Below, one piece after another: positions 37,762-46,106 of a stretch of 64,000 bases of DNA. A program made the position numbers and the translations under genes. The notes under the pieces are model-generated. The model saw only the letters and a program-made list of their open reading frames with translations, searched no databases and was not told where the DNA came from. Source of the stretch: Micromonospora sp. HM5-17 (GTDB taxonomy: Bacteria; Actinomycetota; Actinomycetes; Mycobacteriales; Micromonosporaceae); NCBI RefSeq assembly GCF_003762835.1, contig NZ_RJWA01000011.1:55845-119844 (forward strand). Direction: 5' to 3'. Numbering within the stretch: position 1 is the first letter of the stretch; each line of letters opens with the position of its first letter.

Positions 37762-38727
37762 TCATGCGCAGCCCAGTGCGGTCCTGAGGGTCGCCAGGTT
37801 CTCGCGCATCACCGAAAGGTAGTCCCCGGTGCTGCCCGGCTGGAGGCCCTCCACCGGATCGAGTACGGCGGTCTTGGCGCCGACCTCCCGGGCGATGGTC
37901 TCGGCGACCTTCGGGCTGACCAGGGTCTCGAAGAAGATCGTCGTGGCGCCGTGCTCCCGCGCCTCGGCCGCCACCTCGGCGAGCCGCCCGGCGGCCGGCT
38001 CGTCCTCCGGGGTCAGTCCGGTGATCCCGATCTGCTCCAGCTGGTACCGCTGCGCCAGGTAGGCGAAGGCGGCGTGGCTGGTCACCAGTTCCCGCCGCTG
38101 GCAGTTCCGGAGGCCCTGGGCGAACTCCCGGTCCAGCGTCTCCAGGTCGGCGCGCAGCGCCCGGGCCCGGTCGGCGTAGTCGGTGGCCCGGTCCGGGTCG
38201 ACGGTGCCGAGCCGTTCGGCGAGCCGGTCGCCGATCGTGGCCAGCCGGGTGGGGTCCAGCCAGACGTGCGGGTCCTTGCCGCCGGTGGCCGCCTCCTCGT
38301 GCTCCTCGCCCGCACCCGCACCCTCGCCGTCGTGGACGTGCCCGCCGGCGGTGGCGTCCAGGAGCGGCTGCACGCTCGCCACGTCGAAGGCGCGGTCGCC
38401 GGCCTGCTGCTGGACCGCCTCGTCGACACTCGGCTGGAAGCCGGCGAGGTAGACCACCAGCTCCGCCTCGCTCACCTGGCCGACCTGGCCCGGGTTGAGT
38501 TCGAGGTCATGCGGCTCGGCCCCGGGCTTGACCAGGTTGGTCACCCGGACGGCGTCGCCGCCGACCCGCTCGGCGACGAACTGGAGGGGATAGAAGGCGG
38601 CGACGACGTCGACCTGGTCAGGGTCGTCGCCGCCGGATCCGTCACCGGCGCAGGCGGTGGCGGTGGCCAGGGCAAGGAGGCCGCCCGCGACGAGCGCGGC
38701 GGCACGGGGAGCGGAGTGGATCAGCAT
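37762..38727 (-). CDS. znuA: Zinc-binding lipoprotein ZnuA
   Basis: A 321-residue cluster A-I substrate-binding lipoprotein. The signal ends in TATAC (lipobox Cys near residue 26). The fold shows FYPLQFVAERVGGD, EPHDLELNP (first His ligand), a His/acidic loop (GGHVHDGEGAGAGEEHEE), DPHVWLDP (second), TSHAAFAYLA (third) and FFETLVSP (Glu). It captures zinc outside the membrane for ZnuBC. ATG at 38727 is favoured; a GTG nine nt earlier is possible. A Zur box lies 22 nt upstream, so it should be induced when zinc is scarce. Confidence 0.94.
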   Translation of the reverse strand: MLIHSAPRAAALVAGGLLALATATACAGDGSGGDDPDQVDVVAAFYPLQFVAERVGGDAVRVTNLVKPGAEPHDLELNPGQVGQVSEAELVVYLAGFQPSVDEAVQQQAGDRAFDVASVQPLLDATAGGHVHDGEGAGAGEEHEEAATGGKDPHVWLDPTRLATIGDRLAERLGTVDPDRATDYADRARALRADLETLDREFAQGLRNCQRRELVTSHAAFAYLAQRYQLEQIGITGLTPEDEPAAGRLAEVAAEAREHGATTIFFETLVSPKVAETIAREVGAKTAVLDPVEGLQPGSTGDYLSVMRENLATLRTALGCA

Positions 38728-38748
38728 GTTCCCCACTCTCCGCCGTAA

Positions 38749-38763
38749 TGAGAATGATTGTCA
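38749..38763. promoter_or_regulatory. Zur box upstream of znuA
   Basis: TGACAATCATTCTCA (minus strand) is a 15-bp palindrome fitting the TGAnAATnATTnTCA pattern of actinobacterial Zur sites at every defined position. It sits 22 nt ahead of the znuA start in an AT-richer spot. The zur gene is in the same operon, so it implies autoregulation. Confidence 0.85.
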
Positions 38764-38901
38764 AAAACGCATGCTTGCATGAGAAGGTGTCACGTCCGCG
38801 CCGGCTGGCCGGGTCCGGCCGGCGCCGGGCCAGCAACCCCGGTCGGTGTCGGGCCGGAAGACCCGGTCGGTGTCGTGGGCATCGTTGGTCCCCGTCCCCG
38901 C

Positions 38902-39159
38902 TCAGACGATCTTCAACAGCGCGACCGCGACCAGCACCGTGAGGATCACCAGCCGGACCGCCCGTGCTCCCGGTGTCTGCACCGTCCAGGTCATCGCCAA
39001 CAGGAAGCCGAGCAGGCCGGCGAGGGCCAGCAGCAGCAGGCCGCCGACGACGCCCGGCGCGAAGAACGCGACCAGCACCAGGACCAGCGCGGCGAGGAAC
39101 GCGGTGGTCGGATTCACCCGGGCGAGGCGGGCCAGCAGGACACGCTGCGTACGCTGCAT
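38902..39159 (-). CDS. Small membrane protein, DUF6703-like
   Basis: An 85-residue protein with a basic start (QRTQRVLLARLARVNP) and three hydrophobic segments (about 18-35, 38-55 and 68-84). It resembles the DUF6703 group of actinobacterial membrane proteins; function unknown. ATG at 39159 lies 7 nt after TAGAGT and has no ribosome site, so a leaderless start is likely. It lies downstream of nothing on its strand and faces the ABM-domain gene divergently. Confidence 0.7.
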   Translation of the reverse strand: MQRTQRVLLARLARVNPTTAFLAALVLVLVAFFAPGVVGGLLLLALAGLLGFLLAMTWTVQTPGARAVRLVILTVLVAVALLKIV

Positions 39160-39166
39160 CCCACAG

Positions 39167-39172
39167 ACTCTA
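39167..39172 (-). promoter_or_regulatory. -10 box of a leaderless promoter for the DUF6703-like gene
   Basis: TAGAGT on the minus strand, then 7 nt, then the ATG at 39159. Confidence 0.5.
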
Positions 39173-39258
39173 CGAGATCTCGATGCCCCGGCCGGCGTGC
39201 TGTCGCCGACGACACCGCCGCCGCACCCGGTCGGTGGCTCCGGCGAGGAGGCGTACAG

Positions 39259-39600
39259 GTGCTGGTCACGAACCGGTTCGTGGTGGCGGAGGAGGATGCC
39301 GCCGCCTTCACCGCGCGGGCACACGCCGCGCTGGCCGTCCTCGCGGCCCGGCCCGGGTACCGCCGGGGTGAACTCGTGCGGGCGCTCGACGACCCCCGGC
39401 ACTGGTGCCTGGTCACCGAGTGGGAGTCGGTCGGCACCTACCGGCGGGCGCTTGGCGCCTTCGACGTCCGGGTCCACGCCACCCCGCTGCTCGCCGAGGC
39501 GCTCGACGAGCCCTCGGCGTACGAAACCCTCGCCAGGGCCGAACCGGGCGGCGAGGTCGACATCGTCCACAGCGACCGGGCCGCTGACCCCGGACGGTGA
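39259..39600 (+). CDS. ABM-domain (antibiotic biosynthesis monooxygenase-like) protein
   Basis: A 113-residue ferredoxin-like fold protein. It starts LVTNRFVVAEEDAAAFTARA and contains CLVTEWESVGTYRRALGAF, characteristic of ABM/heme-degrading monooxygenase-like proteins. Some relatives oxidise quinols or degrade heme; many have no known substrate. GTG at 39259 has GAGGAGG with 8 nt spacing. It runs toward the next gene with a 25-nt gap. Confidence 0.8.
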   Translation: MLVTNRFVVAEEDAAAFTARAHAALAVLAARPGYRRGELVRALDDPRHWCLVTEWESVGTYRRALGAFDVRVHATPLLAEALDEPSAYETLARAEPGGEVDIVHSDRAADPGR

Positions 39601-39612
39601 GAGGTCGGGCAC

Positions 39613-39618
39613 TACGCT
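39613..39618 (+). promoter_or_regulatory. -10 box of a leaderless promoter for the Pro-rich membrane protein gene
   Basis: TACGCT, then 7 nt, then the ATG at 39626. Confidence 0.5.
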
Positions 39619-39625
39619 TGCCGGC

Positions 39626-40462
39626 ATGACCCTTCCCGGACCGCCCGGCGGCCCCACTCCGTCGATGCCGGCCGTCCCGTCCACCGGCGTGGCGCCCCCG
39701 GTGGCATCCACGCCGCCGGCGGCGGTGTCCCCGTCGCCCTCGGCCGCTTCCGCGACGCCTTCAGTGGCTTCCGCCGCGTCTTCGGCGGCTTCCACGACGC
39801 CGGTGGTACCCGCCGGCGCCACGCCGATGCTGGCGGTGCCGTCCGGCGGCGCGTCGCCGACCGCGCCGGCGCCGGGCGGCATGCCGCCGGTACCGCCGGG
39901 CGGTACACCTCCGCCCGGGTCCCCGCCGGGGGACACACCTCCGGCTGGGTCTCCACCGGGTGGCACGCCGCCTGCTGGCTCCTCGCCGGGGGTGCCCGAG
40001 CCACCGCCCGGGCCCGGGGCCGTGCCGCCGTTCGCCGCGCCGCCCACCGAGGGCCGCACGATGCGACTGTGGCTCGGGATCGGGGTCGCCGCGCTCGCCG
40101 TGACACTGGTCTGCGGCGGTGGCGGGGCTGCCCTGATCGGTCTGTTGATCAGCAGTACCCAGGCGATCAACGAGCAGGCCAAGGCGGTGGTCGGCGACTA
40201 CTTCGAGGCGATCGAGCAGGACCAGTTCGGGCGGGCGTACAACCTGCTCTGCGACGCGGCCAAGCAGCGGGAGTCGCCGAGCGAGTTCGCCCGTCGGGTC
40301 AGCGCCGAGCCGGAGATCGCCTCGTACCGGGTCGGCGACCTGATGCTGAACGAGCTGAGCGTGCCGGTGGACGTCACCTACGTCCAGGGCGGCCAGGAGC
40401 GGTTGCAGGCCGTTCTCGAACAGGACCCGTCCGACGGGCTGACCATCTGCGGCTTCCGATAG
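39626..40462 (+). CDS. Pro/Ala-rich single-pass membrane protein with small extracellular domain
   Basis: A 278-residue protein. Residues 1-145 are low-complexity Pro/Ala/Ser/Gly with repeats of the PPGGTPPAGSPPG kind and should be cytoplasmic and disordered. A membrane helix follows (about 147-173). The C-terminal 100 residues (VVGDYFEAIEQDQFGRAYNL and CDAAKQRES) resemble the DUF4878-like/NTF2-like domains found on many actinobacterial membrane proteins, and lie outside. Function is unknown; coupling of cell-wall state to the cytoplasm is one idea. The start follows a leaderless -10 box. Confidence 0.75.
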   Translation: MTLPGPPGGPTPSMPAVPSTGVAPPVASTPPAAVSPSPSAASATPSVASAASSAASTTPVVPAGATPMLAVPSGGASPTAPAPGGMPPVPPGGTPPPGSPPGDTPPAGSPPGGTPPAGSSPGVPEPPPGPGAVPPFAAPPTEGRTMRLWLGIGVAALAVTLVCGGGGAALIGLLISSTQAINEQAKAVVGDYFEAIEQDQFGRAYNLLCDAAKQRESPSEFARRVSAEPEIASYRVGDLMLNELSVPVDVTYVQGGQERLQAVLEQDPSDGLTICGFR

Positions 40463-40534
40463 GGGGCGGCCAGGGCTTCCGATAGGCGGCGGCCGGCGGC
40501 GGGCGGTGCCGGCCCGCGCCGCCGGACGGTGGAG

Positions 40535-40540
40535 TAATCT
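40535..40540 (+). promoter_or_regulatory. Possible -10 box for glyS
   Basis: TAATCT is the best -10 match in the 238-nt gap before glyS, giving a leader of about 150 nt. No good -35 is seen. I looked for a glycine T-box in the leader and found no convincing motif. Confidence 0.35.
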
Positions 40541-40700
40541 GCTGGGCTTGGGCGGAGGGTGGGCCGCATCATAGGGCCAACGGGTGCCGATCCGGGCGCA
40601 ACCGCGACCAGCCCGGCGATCTGCCCACCGTTTTCGACCGTAGTCCGCCGATTGTCCCAATCCAGTCCCCGCCGGCCGCCAGCCGGTGTAGGAGGTAGCC

Positions 40701-42080
40701 ATGCCAGCCGACCGAATCGACGCCGTCGTCAGTCTCGCGAAGCGCCGCGGCTTCGTCTTCCCGTCCAGCGAGATCTACGGAGGCACCCGGTCAGCCTGGG
40801 ACTACGGCCCACTCGGCGTCGAGCTGAAGGAGAACGTACGCCGGCAGTGGTGGCGCGCCATGGTCCAGCAGCGGGAGGACATCGTCGGCCTGGACTCGGC
40901 GGTCATCCTCGCCCCTGAGGTCTGGGCCGCGTCCGGCCACCTCGACGCGTTCGTCGACCCGCTGACGGAGTGCCAGTCCTGCCACAAGCGGTTCCGGGCC
41001 GACCACCTGGAGGAGACGTACGCGGAGAAGCACGGCCACCCGCCGGCCTCGCTCGCCGAGCTGAACTGCCCGAACTGCGGCAACAAGGGCACCTTCACCC
41101 AGCCGCGGATGTTCAACGGCCTGATGAAGACCTTCCTCGGCCCGGTCGAGAGCGACGAGGGCCTGCACTACCTGCGACCGGAGACCGCGCAGGGCATCTT
41201 CATCAACTACAACAACGTGGCCGCCTCGGCCCGCAAGAAGCCGCCGTTCGGCATCGCCCAGGTCGGCAAGTCGTTCCGCAACGAGATCACTCCGGGCAAC
41301 TTCATCTTCCGTACGCGGGAGTTCGAGCAGATGGAGATGGAGTTCTTCGTCGAGCCGGGCACCGACGAGGAGTGGCACGAGTACTGGCTGCGGGAACGCT
41401 GGAACTGGTACGTCGACCTCGGCCTCTCCGAGCAGAACCTCCGGTTCTACGAGCACCCCCAGGAGAAGCTCTCGCACTACTCGAAGCGGACCGTCGACAT
41501 CGAGTACCGCTTCCAGTTCGGCGGCAGCGAGTTCTCCGAGCTGGAGGGGATCGCGAACCGGACCGACTTCGACCTCTCCACGCACAGCAAGCACTCCGGC
41601 GTCGACCTGTCCTACTTCGACCAGGAGAAGGGCGAGCGGTGGGTGCCGTACGTCATCGAGCCCGCCGCCGGTCTGACCCGGGCCGTCCTCGCCTTCCTGC
41701 TCGAGGCGTACGACGAGGACGAGGCGCCGAACACCAAGGGCGGCGTCGACAAGCGCACCGTGCTCCGTTTCGACCCCCGGCTGGCTCCGGTCAAGGTCGC
41801 CGTGCTGCCGCTCTCCCGCAACCCCGCCCTCTCGCCGAAGGCGCGAGACCTCGCCGCCGACCTGCGGAAGCGCTGGAACGTCGAGTTCGACGACTCGCAG
41901 GCGATCGGCCGCCGCTACCGCCGGCAGGACGAGATCGGTACGCCGTACTGCGTCACGGTCGACTTCGACACCCTGGAGGACAACGCGGTCACGGTCCGGG
42001 ACCGGGACACCATGGCCCAGGAGCGGGTATCCCTGGACCAGGTGGAGCGCTACCTGATCGAACGCCTCCCCGGCTGCTGA
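40701..42080 (+). CDS. glyS: Glycyl-tRNA synthetase (alpha-2 type)
   Basis: A 459-residue class II synthetase of the single-chain dimeric kind. Seen are the N-terminal [20 protein letters not shown], a zinc site (CQSCHKRF and CPNCGNKG), [22 protein letters not shown], motif 2 [20 protein letters not shown], and the C-terminal anticodon-binding domain ([13 protein letters not shown]). It charges tRNA-Gly. GTAGGAGGTAGCC precedes the ATG. It is monocistronic and ends 2 nt before a 56-bp palindromic element. Confidence 0.97.
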   Translation: MPADRIDAVVSLAKRRGFVFPSSEIYGGTRSAWDYGPLGVELKENVRRQWWRAMVQQREDIVGLDSAVILAPEVWAASGHLDAFVDPLTECQSCHKRFRADHLEETYAEKHGHPPASLAELNCPNCGNKGTFTQPRMFNGLMKTFLGPVESDEGLHYLRPETAQGIFINYNNVAASARKKPPFGIAQVGKSFRNEITPGNFIFRTREFEQMEMEFFVEPGTDEEWHEYWLRERWNWYVDLGLSEQNLRFYEHPQEKLSHYSKRTVDIEYRFQFGGSEFSELEGIANRTDFDLSTHSKHSGVDLSYFDQEKGERWVPYVIEPAAGLTRAVLAFLLEAYDEDEAPNTKGGVDKRTVLRFDPRLAPVKVAVLPLSRNPALSPKARDLAADLRKRWNVEFDDSQAIGRRYRRQDEIGTPYCVTVDFDTLEDNAVTVRDRDTMAQERVSLDQVERYLIERLPGC

Positions 42081-42081
42081 G

Positions 42082-42137
42082 GTGTAAGGAAGGGCCCCTT
42101 CCTAACGCTTTTTGTATAGGAAGGGGCCCTTCCTAAC
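42082..42137 (+). repeat. 56-bp palindromic element, left copy
   Basis: Contains two 17-bp palindromes of the form AGGAAGGG-N-CCCTTCCT (42087-42103 and 42118-42134) joined by AACGCTTTTTGTAT. It matches the right copy at 43235-43290 in inverted orientation at 50 of 56 positions without gaps. It starts right after the glyS stop and could serve as its terminator; it also supplies the TAG stop of the DUF559 gene. I recall similar GGGCCC elements as dispersed repeats in Micromonospora genomes. Confidence 0.85.
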
Positions 42138-43119
42138 GTCCAACCACCACCACCACCCCACATCGCACGCCAGATTCCCGGCGGGACTCGTACGCGTCCT
42201 CGACGATCCGTCGCACCCGGGCCGGCTCCCGTCGAATCTGGCTGGGGGTGAAGTGGAGGATCAACACGCCGTGCCTGCTCAGCTCGTTGTGTCGGTCGAT
42301 CGTGCGCCGCCAGTCGGCGGCGGCGAAGTGGAACTCCTGGGAGTCCACCTCAAGAGCCAGCGCGGCGTCGGGCAGATAACCGTCCGGGGTGGGCAGGCGC
42401 GATCGGTCCGCGCCGAGGAGCTGGGGATTCCAGAGGATCTCCGGCAGCAGGCGGCTCGCCGACAGACACTCCCGCAGCTCCGCCTCCGGAGACGACCGTA
42501 CGCCCCGAACGATCTCCTCGAACGCCTTCCGGACCAGGGCGGTACGACTACGTCCGGCACGCACCACCTCTCGATCAAGGGTTGGCAGGTCGGTGAGGTC
42601 GCGCTGGATCGCCTCGGCGAGAATCGCCCGGACGGTACGGAGATCAGTCAGCTCGCGACCGGCGTCGACGGCCGCCCGGGCCGGGGAAACGACCTGGTAG
42701 AAGCCGGCGTCACGGGCGTACGCGTCCAAGGCGAGCGTCCGCGACACCAGAACGTACCCCGCGGAGGTGCGCCGCGTCTGATGCGGGACAATCAGCCGTA
42801 ACTTCTCCCCTTTCGGGGCATAACGGAAGCCATACCACCCGAGCGCCGCCAGACCGGTGAGCTGCGCGGACCGCCCGACGTAGAGCGCGGCGGCGATGCG
42901 TCGCTGTTCGTCCGTGAGGGTGCCCGTGAGGAGCGCGTACGTCGCCGGCAGTACCCGCTGCCAGCGACCGCGTCGCGTCTGCCGGTACATGTACATGTCG
43001 TCGATGCCGACGGAGAGGAGTTGGGCACGGGTCACGATGTGCTGTTGCTGGATCGCGAGGACCTCGATGGTGGTCGTCGGCGCGATCGGCCCCGTCGGTG
43101 CCGCAGAAGACGTGGTCAC
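42133..43119 (-). CDS. AbiEi-like / DUF559-domain protein (putative nuclease-fold)
   Basis: A 328-residue protein. The N-terminus (about 15-75; QQQHIVTRAQLLSVGIDDM, RRGRWQRVLPATYALL) looks like the winged helix of AbiEi-type antitoxins. The C-terminus (about 225-320; LPDAALALEVDSQEFHF, then RHGVLILHFTPSQIRREPA) resembles DUF559/Vsr-like endonuclease folds. No AbiEii toxin gene is adjacent, so it is orphan. Codons are less GC-biased than in neighbouring genes. Its stop codon lies in the left 56-bp element and the right element lies 116 bp upstream, suggesting an acquired unit. The GTG start has no good ribosome site. Confidence 0.75.
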   Translation of the reverse strand: MTTSSAAPTGPIAPTTTIEVLAIQQQHIVTRAQLLSVGIDDMYMYRQTRRGRWQRVLPATYALLTGTLTDEQRRIAAALYVGRSAQLTGLAALGWYGFRYAPKGEKLRLIVPHQTRRTSAGYVLVSRTLALDAYARDAGFYQVVSPARAAVDAGRELTDLRTVRAILAEAIQRDLTDLPTLDREVVRAGRSRTALVRKAFEEIVRGVRSSPEAELRECLSASRLLPEILWNPQLLGADRSRLPTPDGYLPDAALALEVDSQEFHFAAADWRRTIDRHNELSRHGVLILHFTPSQIRREPARVRRIVEDAYESRRESGVRCGVVVVVGR

Positions 43120-43234
43120 CAGGCGAGGTTGACGGTCGGGTACGTCTGTCGCCAGCCCTGATGGCCGGCGTTGTGGACAATCCGGCGCGCTGTGGACAGC
43201 CTGCTGAACTGCCGAGGGGTGTGCTATGGGCGCT

Positions 43235-43290
43235 GTTAGGAAGGGCCCCTTCCTCTACCGAAAGCGATAACAAGGGGCCCTTCCTTACAC
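43235..43290 (-). repeat. 56-bp palindromic element, right copy (inverted)
   Basis: The reverse complement of this segment matches the left copy at 50 of 56 positions. One palindrome is perfect (AGGAAGGG-C-CCCTTCCT, 43238-43254); the other is shortened. Its end provides the TACAC of the -10 box of the dihydrouridine synthase gene. Confidence 0.85.
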
Positions 43291-43291
43291 T
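43286..43291 (+). promoter_or_regulatory. -10 box of a leaderless promoter for the dihydrouridine synthase gene
   Basis: TACACT, then 7 nt, then the GTG at 43299. Five of its six bases belong to the 56-bp repeat element. Confidence 0.5.
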
Positions 43292-43298
43292 TCAGCGC

Positions 43299-44456
43299 GT
43301 GGGTGGGGAGCTACCGCCGCTGGTCCTCGGGCGGCATCGGGTGTGGCCACCGGTGGTGCTGGCGCCGATGGCCGGGATCACCAATGTCGCGTTTCGGCGA
43401 CTTTGCCGGGAACAGGGCGGCGGGCTCTACGTCTGCGAGATGGTGACGACCCGGGCGCTGGTCGAGCGGAATCCGAAGACGCTGCGCATGGTGGCGTTCG
43501 GCGGCGACGAGCGGCCCCGGAGCCTCCAGCTCTACGGCACCGACCCGGAGGTCACCGCCGCGGCGGTACGGATGGCGGTCGAGGAGGACCTTGCCGACCA
43601 CGTCGACCTCAACTTCGGCTGCCCGGTGCCGAAGGTCACCCGCAAGGGGGGCGGGGCGGCACTGCCGTGGCGGCGTCGGCTCTTCGCCCGGATCGTCCGG
43701 GCCGCCGTGCAGGCGGCGGCGCCCGCCGGGGTTCCGGTGACGGTCAAGATGCGGAAGGGTATCGACGACGATCACCTGACGTACGTCGAGGCGGGGCTCG
43801 CCGCCCAGGATGCCGGGGTGGCGGCGGTCGCGCTGCACGGTCGTACGGCCGCGCAGCGTTACTCGGGCACCGCCGACTGGGACGCCATCGCCGCGCTCAA
43901 GCAGGCGCTGGACGTACCGGTGCTGGGCAACGGCGACATCTGGGAGGCCGACGACGCGCTGCGGATGGTCGCGCACACCGGGGTGGACGGGGTGGTCGTC
44001 GGTCGGGGCTGCCTGGGCCGGCCGTGGCTCTTCGCCGACCTGACGGCGGCGTTCGCCGGTCGGGCCGAGCGGCGGCTGCCGAACCTCGGTCAGGTGGCGG
44101 CGACCATGCGCCGGCACGCCGAGCTGCTGGTGGAGTGGTACGCCGACGCCGGCCGGAACCCTCACGCCGAGCGGGACGGCTGTGTCGACTTTCGTAAGCA
44201 CGTGGCCTGGTATCTCAAGGGCTTCCCGGTCGGCGGCGAGCTGCGCCGGGCTCTCGCCATGGTGAGCGGCCTGGCCGAGCTGGACGACCTGCTCGGCAAG
44301 CTCGATCCGGCGGAGCCGTTCCCGGTGCACACGCTCGGGCAGCCGCGCGGCCGGACGAACTCCCCGGGCAAGGTCTTCCTGCCGGACGGCTGGCTCGCCG
44401 ACCGGGACAGCGTCGAGGTGCCCGCCGGCGCCGAGCTGGCCGACTCCGGGGGCTGA
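43299..44456 (+). CDS. dusB: tRNA-dihydrouridine synthase (DusB-like)
   Basis: A 385-residue FMN enzyme that reduces uridines in tRNA D-loops with NADPH. It has the TIM-barrel start VVLAPMAGITNVAFRRLC, SLQLYGTDPE, the catalytic Cys in LNFGCPVPKV, TVKMRKGI, ALHGRTAAQRYSG, VLGNGDIW and VVVGRGCLGRPW. GTG at 43299 is set by the TACACT box 7 nt upstream and by the conserved start of the barrel. A longer reading of the same frame upstream runs through the repeat and is unlikely to be translated. Confidence 0.93.
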   Translation: MGGELPPLVLGRHRVWPPVVLAPMAGITNVAFRRLCREQGGGLYVCEMVTTRALVERNPKTLRMVAFGGDERPRSLQLYGTDPEVTAAAVRMAVEEDLADHVDLNFGCPVPKVTRKGGGAALPWRRRLFARIVRAAVQAAAPAGVPVTVKMRKGIDDDHLTYVEAGLAAQDAGVAAVALHGRTAAQRYSGTADWDAIAALKQALDVPVLGNGDIWEADDALRMVAHTGVDGVVVGRGCLGRPWLFADLTAAFAGRAERRLPNLGQVAATMRRHAELLVEWYADAGRNPHAERDGCVDFRKHVAWYLKGFPVGGELRRALAMVSGLAELDDLLGKLDPAEPFPVHTLGQPRGRTNSPGKVFLPDGWLADRDSVEVPAGAELADSGG

Positions 44457-44597
44457 GACCGCCCGAGGGACCGTGAGTAGCAGCACCTCGGGCGGCGCGC
44501 GGCCCGCCCCGGCCGGCCGCCCGAGAGCTGTCGGTACGGCCGGCCAGAGCGGGCCGGATCGGCGGGAGGCCGGGGAACCGGTCCTGGCGACGGAGCC

Positions 44598-45272
44598 CTA
44601 TCGGGACCTGCTGGGCGAGGGTCGGGTCGGCTCCGGTTCCAGGGACTCGCCGGGGGCCGGGGCCCGCCCGATCCCGACCCGGGCGGCGGCCTGGTAACCC
44701 AGCGGCACGCGGATGCCGACCGCACAGCCGCCGTCGGGCTTACAGTTGCCGGGTGCCTCGATCACCTCGAGCTCCGGGTCGGTCTTCGCACTCTCCTCGA
44801 CGAAGATGACCCGTCCGACCAGCTCGGGGCGGACCGGCTTGACGAACAGCTCGATGTTGAGGCCGTGCTTCCTGAGTTCGGCCTGGTACCGGGGCGGGTC
44901 GGCGACCGGGTCCAGGATCTTGATGACGAGGTGACCGTCTTGCTCGGTGATCTCGAGTGCCTGTGCCTGGGCCGGGGCGGGGCCGAGTGGACCCTCGCCA
45001 CCGGTGGACGGCAGCACCGCGCTGACCACGAAGATCGCGGCGGCCAGGGCGGTTGCCGTCGGCACCGCGATGAACAGGCGGCGACGGGAGAACCGGTACC
45101 AGGGGCGTCGGCGGATCCCGGCGGGTGCGCGGTCCGGGTCGGGAGCCCGCAGGATGGCGTGCAGCAGGTCGTCCGCGGCGGGCCCGTCCGGTTGCGCCGC
45201 CGTTCCGAGAAGCCGGTGTTGGGGAAGCATCAGTCGGACCAGGTGGTCCGGCTGGTCGTTGAGATCGGTCAT
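44598..45272 (-). CDS. Membrane-anchored protein encoded with a sigma factor (anti-sigma candidate)
   Basis: A 224-residue protein with a cytoplasmic N-terminus of about 65 residues, one membrane helix (about 66-88, LFIAVPTATALAAAIFVVSA) and an extracytoplasmic domain (95-205). The gene begins 15 nt after the ECF sigma gene on the same strand. No zinc-binding HxxxCxxC motif is present, so it is not a standard ZAS anti-sigma factor. The topology and position still fit a sigma-associated membrane regulator of the type seen with actinobacterial ECF factors (CU044_5270-like). The tail is Pro/Ser/Arg-rich. Confidence 0.7.
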   Translation of the reverse strand: MTDLNDQPDHLVRLMLPQHRLLGTAAQPDGPAADDLLHAILRAPDPDRAPAGIRRRPWYRFSRRRLFIAVPTATALAAAIFVVSAVLPSTGGEGPLGPAPAQAQALEITEQDGHLVIKILDPVADPPRYQAELRKHGLNIELFVKPVRPELVGRVIFVEESAKTDPELEVIEAPGNCKPDGGCAVGIRVPLGYQAAARVGIGRAPAPGESLEPEPTRPSPSRSR

Positions 45273-45287
45273 GGTGATGTCCTCGAG

Positions 45288-45803
45288 CTATCGGGCGAGA
45301 GCGGGATCGCGAAGCGCGGCGGCGAATCGGCGCCGGGCGCGGTGGAGGCGGATCCGGGCGGCGTTCACCGAGCAGCCCAGGACGACGGCCAGTTCCTCAC
45401 CGGTCAGCCCTTCCCAGGCCACCAGCCGGAGCAGTTCCTGATCCGCCTCGGGCAGGGTGTGAAACGCCGTGCGGATGTCGTCCGGGACCTCGGGCTGGAC
45501 GACCTCGGTGTGCCGGAGCTCCTCCCGTAACCTGATGGCCAGGTCGTGCCGGCGTTGGTCCGCCCGGTGGTGGTTCGCGAGTACGTTGCGCGCGACGCCG
45601 AAGAGCCAGAGCCGCGCCTGGTCGGTCGGGATGTCGGCAAGGCGGCGCCAGGCGATGAGGAACGTCTCCGCCACCACGTCGGCGGCGGACTCGGGCCGGT
45701 CCGTGCGACGTAGCGCAAACCGGAGCAGGTCCGGGTAGCAGGCGCGGTACATCGCCTCGAATTTCGCGGCGTCGTCGGGTGGGTGGGGTGCGGCACGTGC
45801 CAA
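45288..45803 (-). CDS. ECF RNA polymerase sigma factor
   Basis: A 171-residue ECF sigma factor. Region 2 is near residues 12-75 (KFEAMYRACYPDLLRFALRR, SAADVVAETFLIAWRRLADI) and region 4 near 110-165 (LPEADQELLRLVAWEGLTGE, AVVLGCSVNAARIRLHRARR). TTG at 45803 is chosen because AAGGAG lies 5-6 nt ahead; an ATG at about 45858 would add a Cys-rich stretch. It is followed by the membrane protein gene, its likely regulator. Confidence 0.88.
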   Translation of the reverse strand: MARAAPHPPDDAAKFEAMYRACYPDLLRFALRRTDRPESAADVVAETFLIAWRRLADIPTDQARLWLFGVARNVLANHHRADQRRHDLAIRLREELRHTEVVQPEVPDDIRTAFHTLPEADQELLRLVAWEGLTGEELAVVLGCSVNAARIRLHRARRRFAAALRDPALAR

Positions 45804-46106
45804 GGCGGCTCCTTCGGACGATGGGCGGCGGGTCGAACACCCGCACACCGCGTACATGTCCGCCACCCGGGCGACATTTCCGCGCGCGATGGCCGTCCGA
45901 CACTGCGCGCCTCGGCCGCCCGGAGCCCGCGGCCGAGGCGGGTCGCCCGGCGCGGATGCCGCGTACGCCACCGGGCGCCCGCTCACCGTTGAGCGGTGGC
46001 TCCGCGCCGGTGGACAAACCCTGACCGGGACAGGTGCCGTCCCCTCGTCGTGCACGCCGTCCGCCGCAAAGGGCGAAGCGGGCGGGTACGGCGCCGGCGC
46101 GACACG
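45804..46106. other. Intergenic gap between GH20 and sigma factor genes
   Basis: About 300 nt with no supported gene. It should hold the promoter of the sigma gene (minus strand); no clear -35/-10 pair stands out. Confidence 0.3.

Noticed and set aside
40541..40700. Glycine T-box leader before glyS
   Set aside because: No convincing T-box sequence or anti-terminator could be found; similarity to GGGTGG-type motifs is too short.
42133..43119. Complete AbiE toxin-antitoxin system
   Set aside because: Only the AbiEi-like protein is present; neither side has a nucleotidyltransferase toxin gene.
42082..43290. Transposase-bearing insertion sequence
   Set aside because: The enclosed protein has no transposase motif; the elements are far shorter than IS termini usually reported, and I could not see a clear target duplication.
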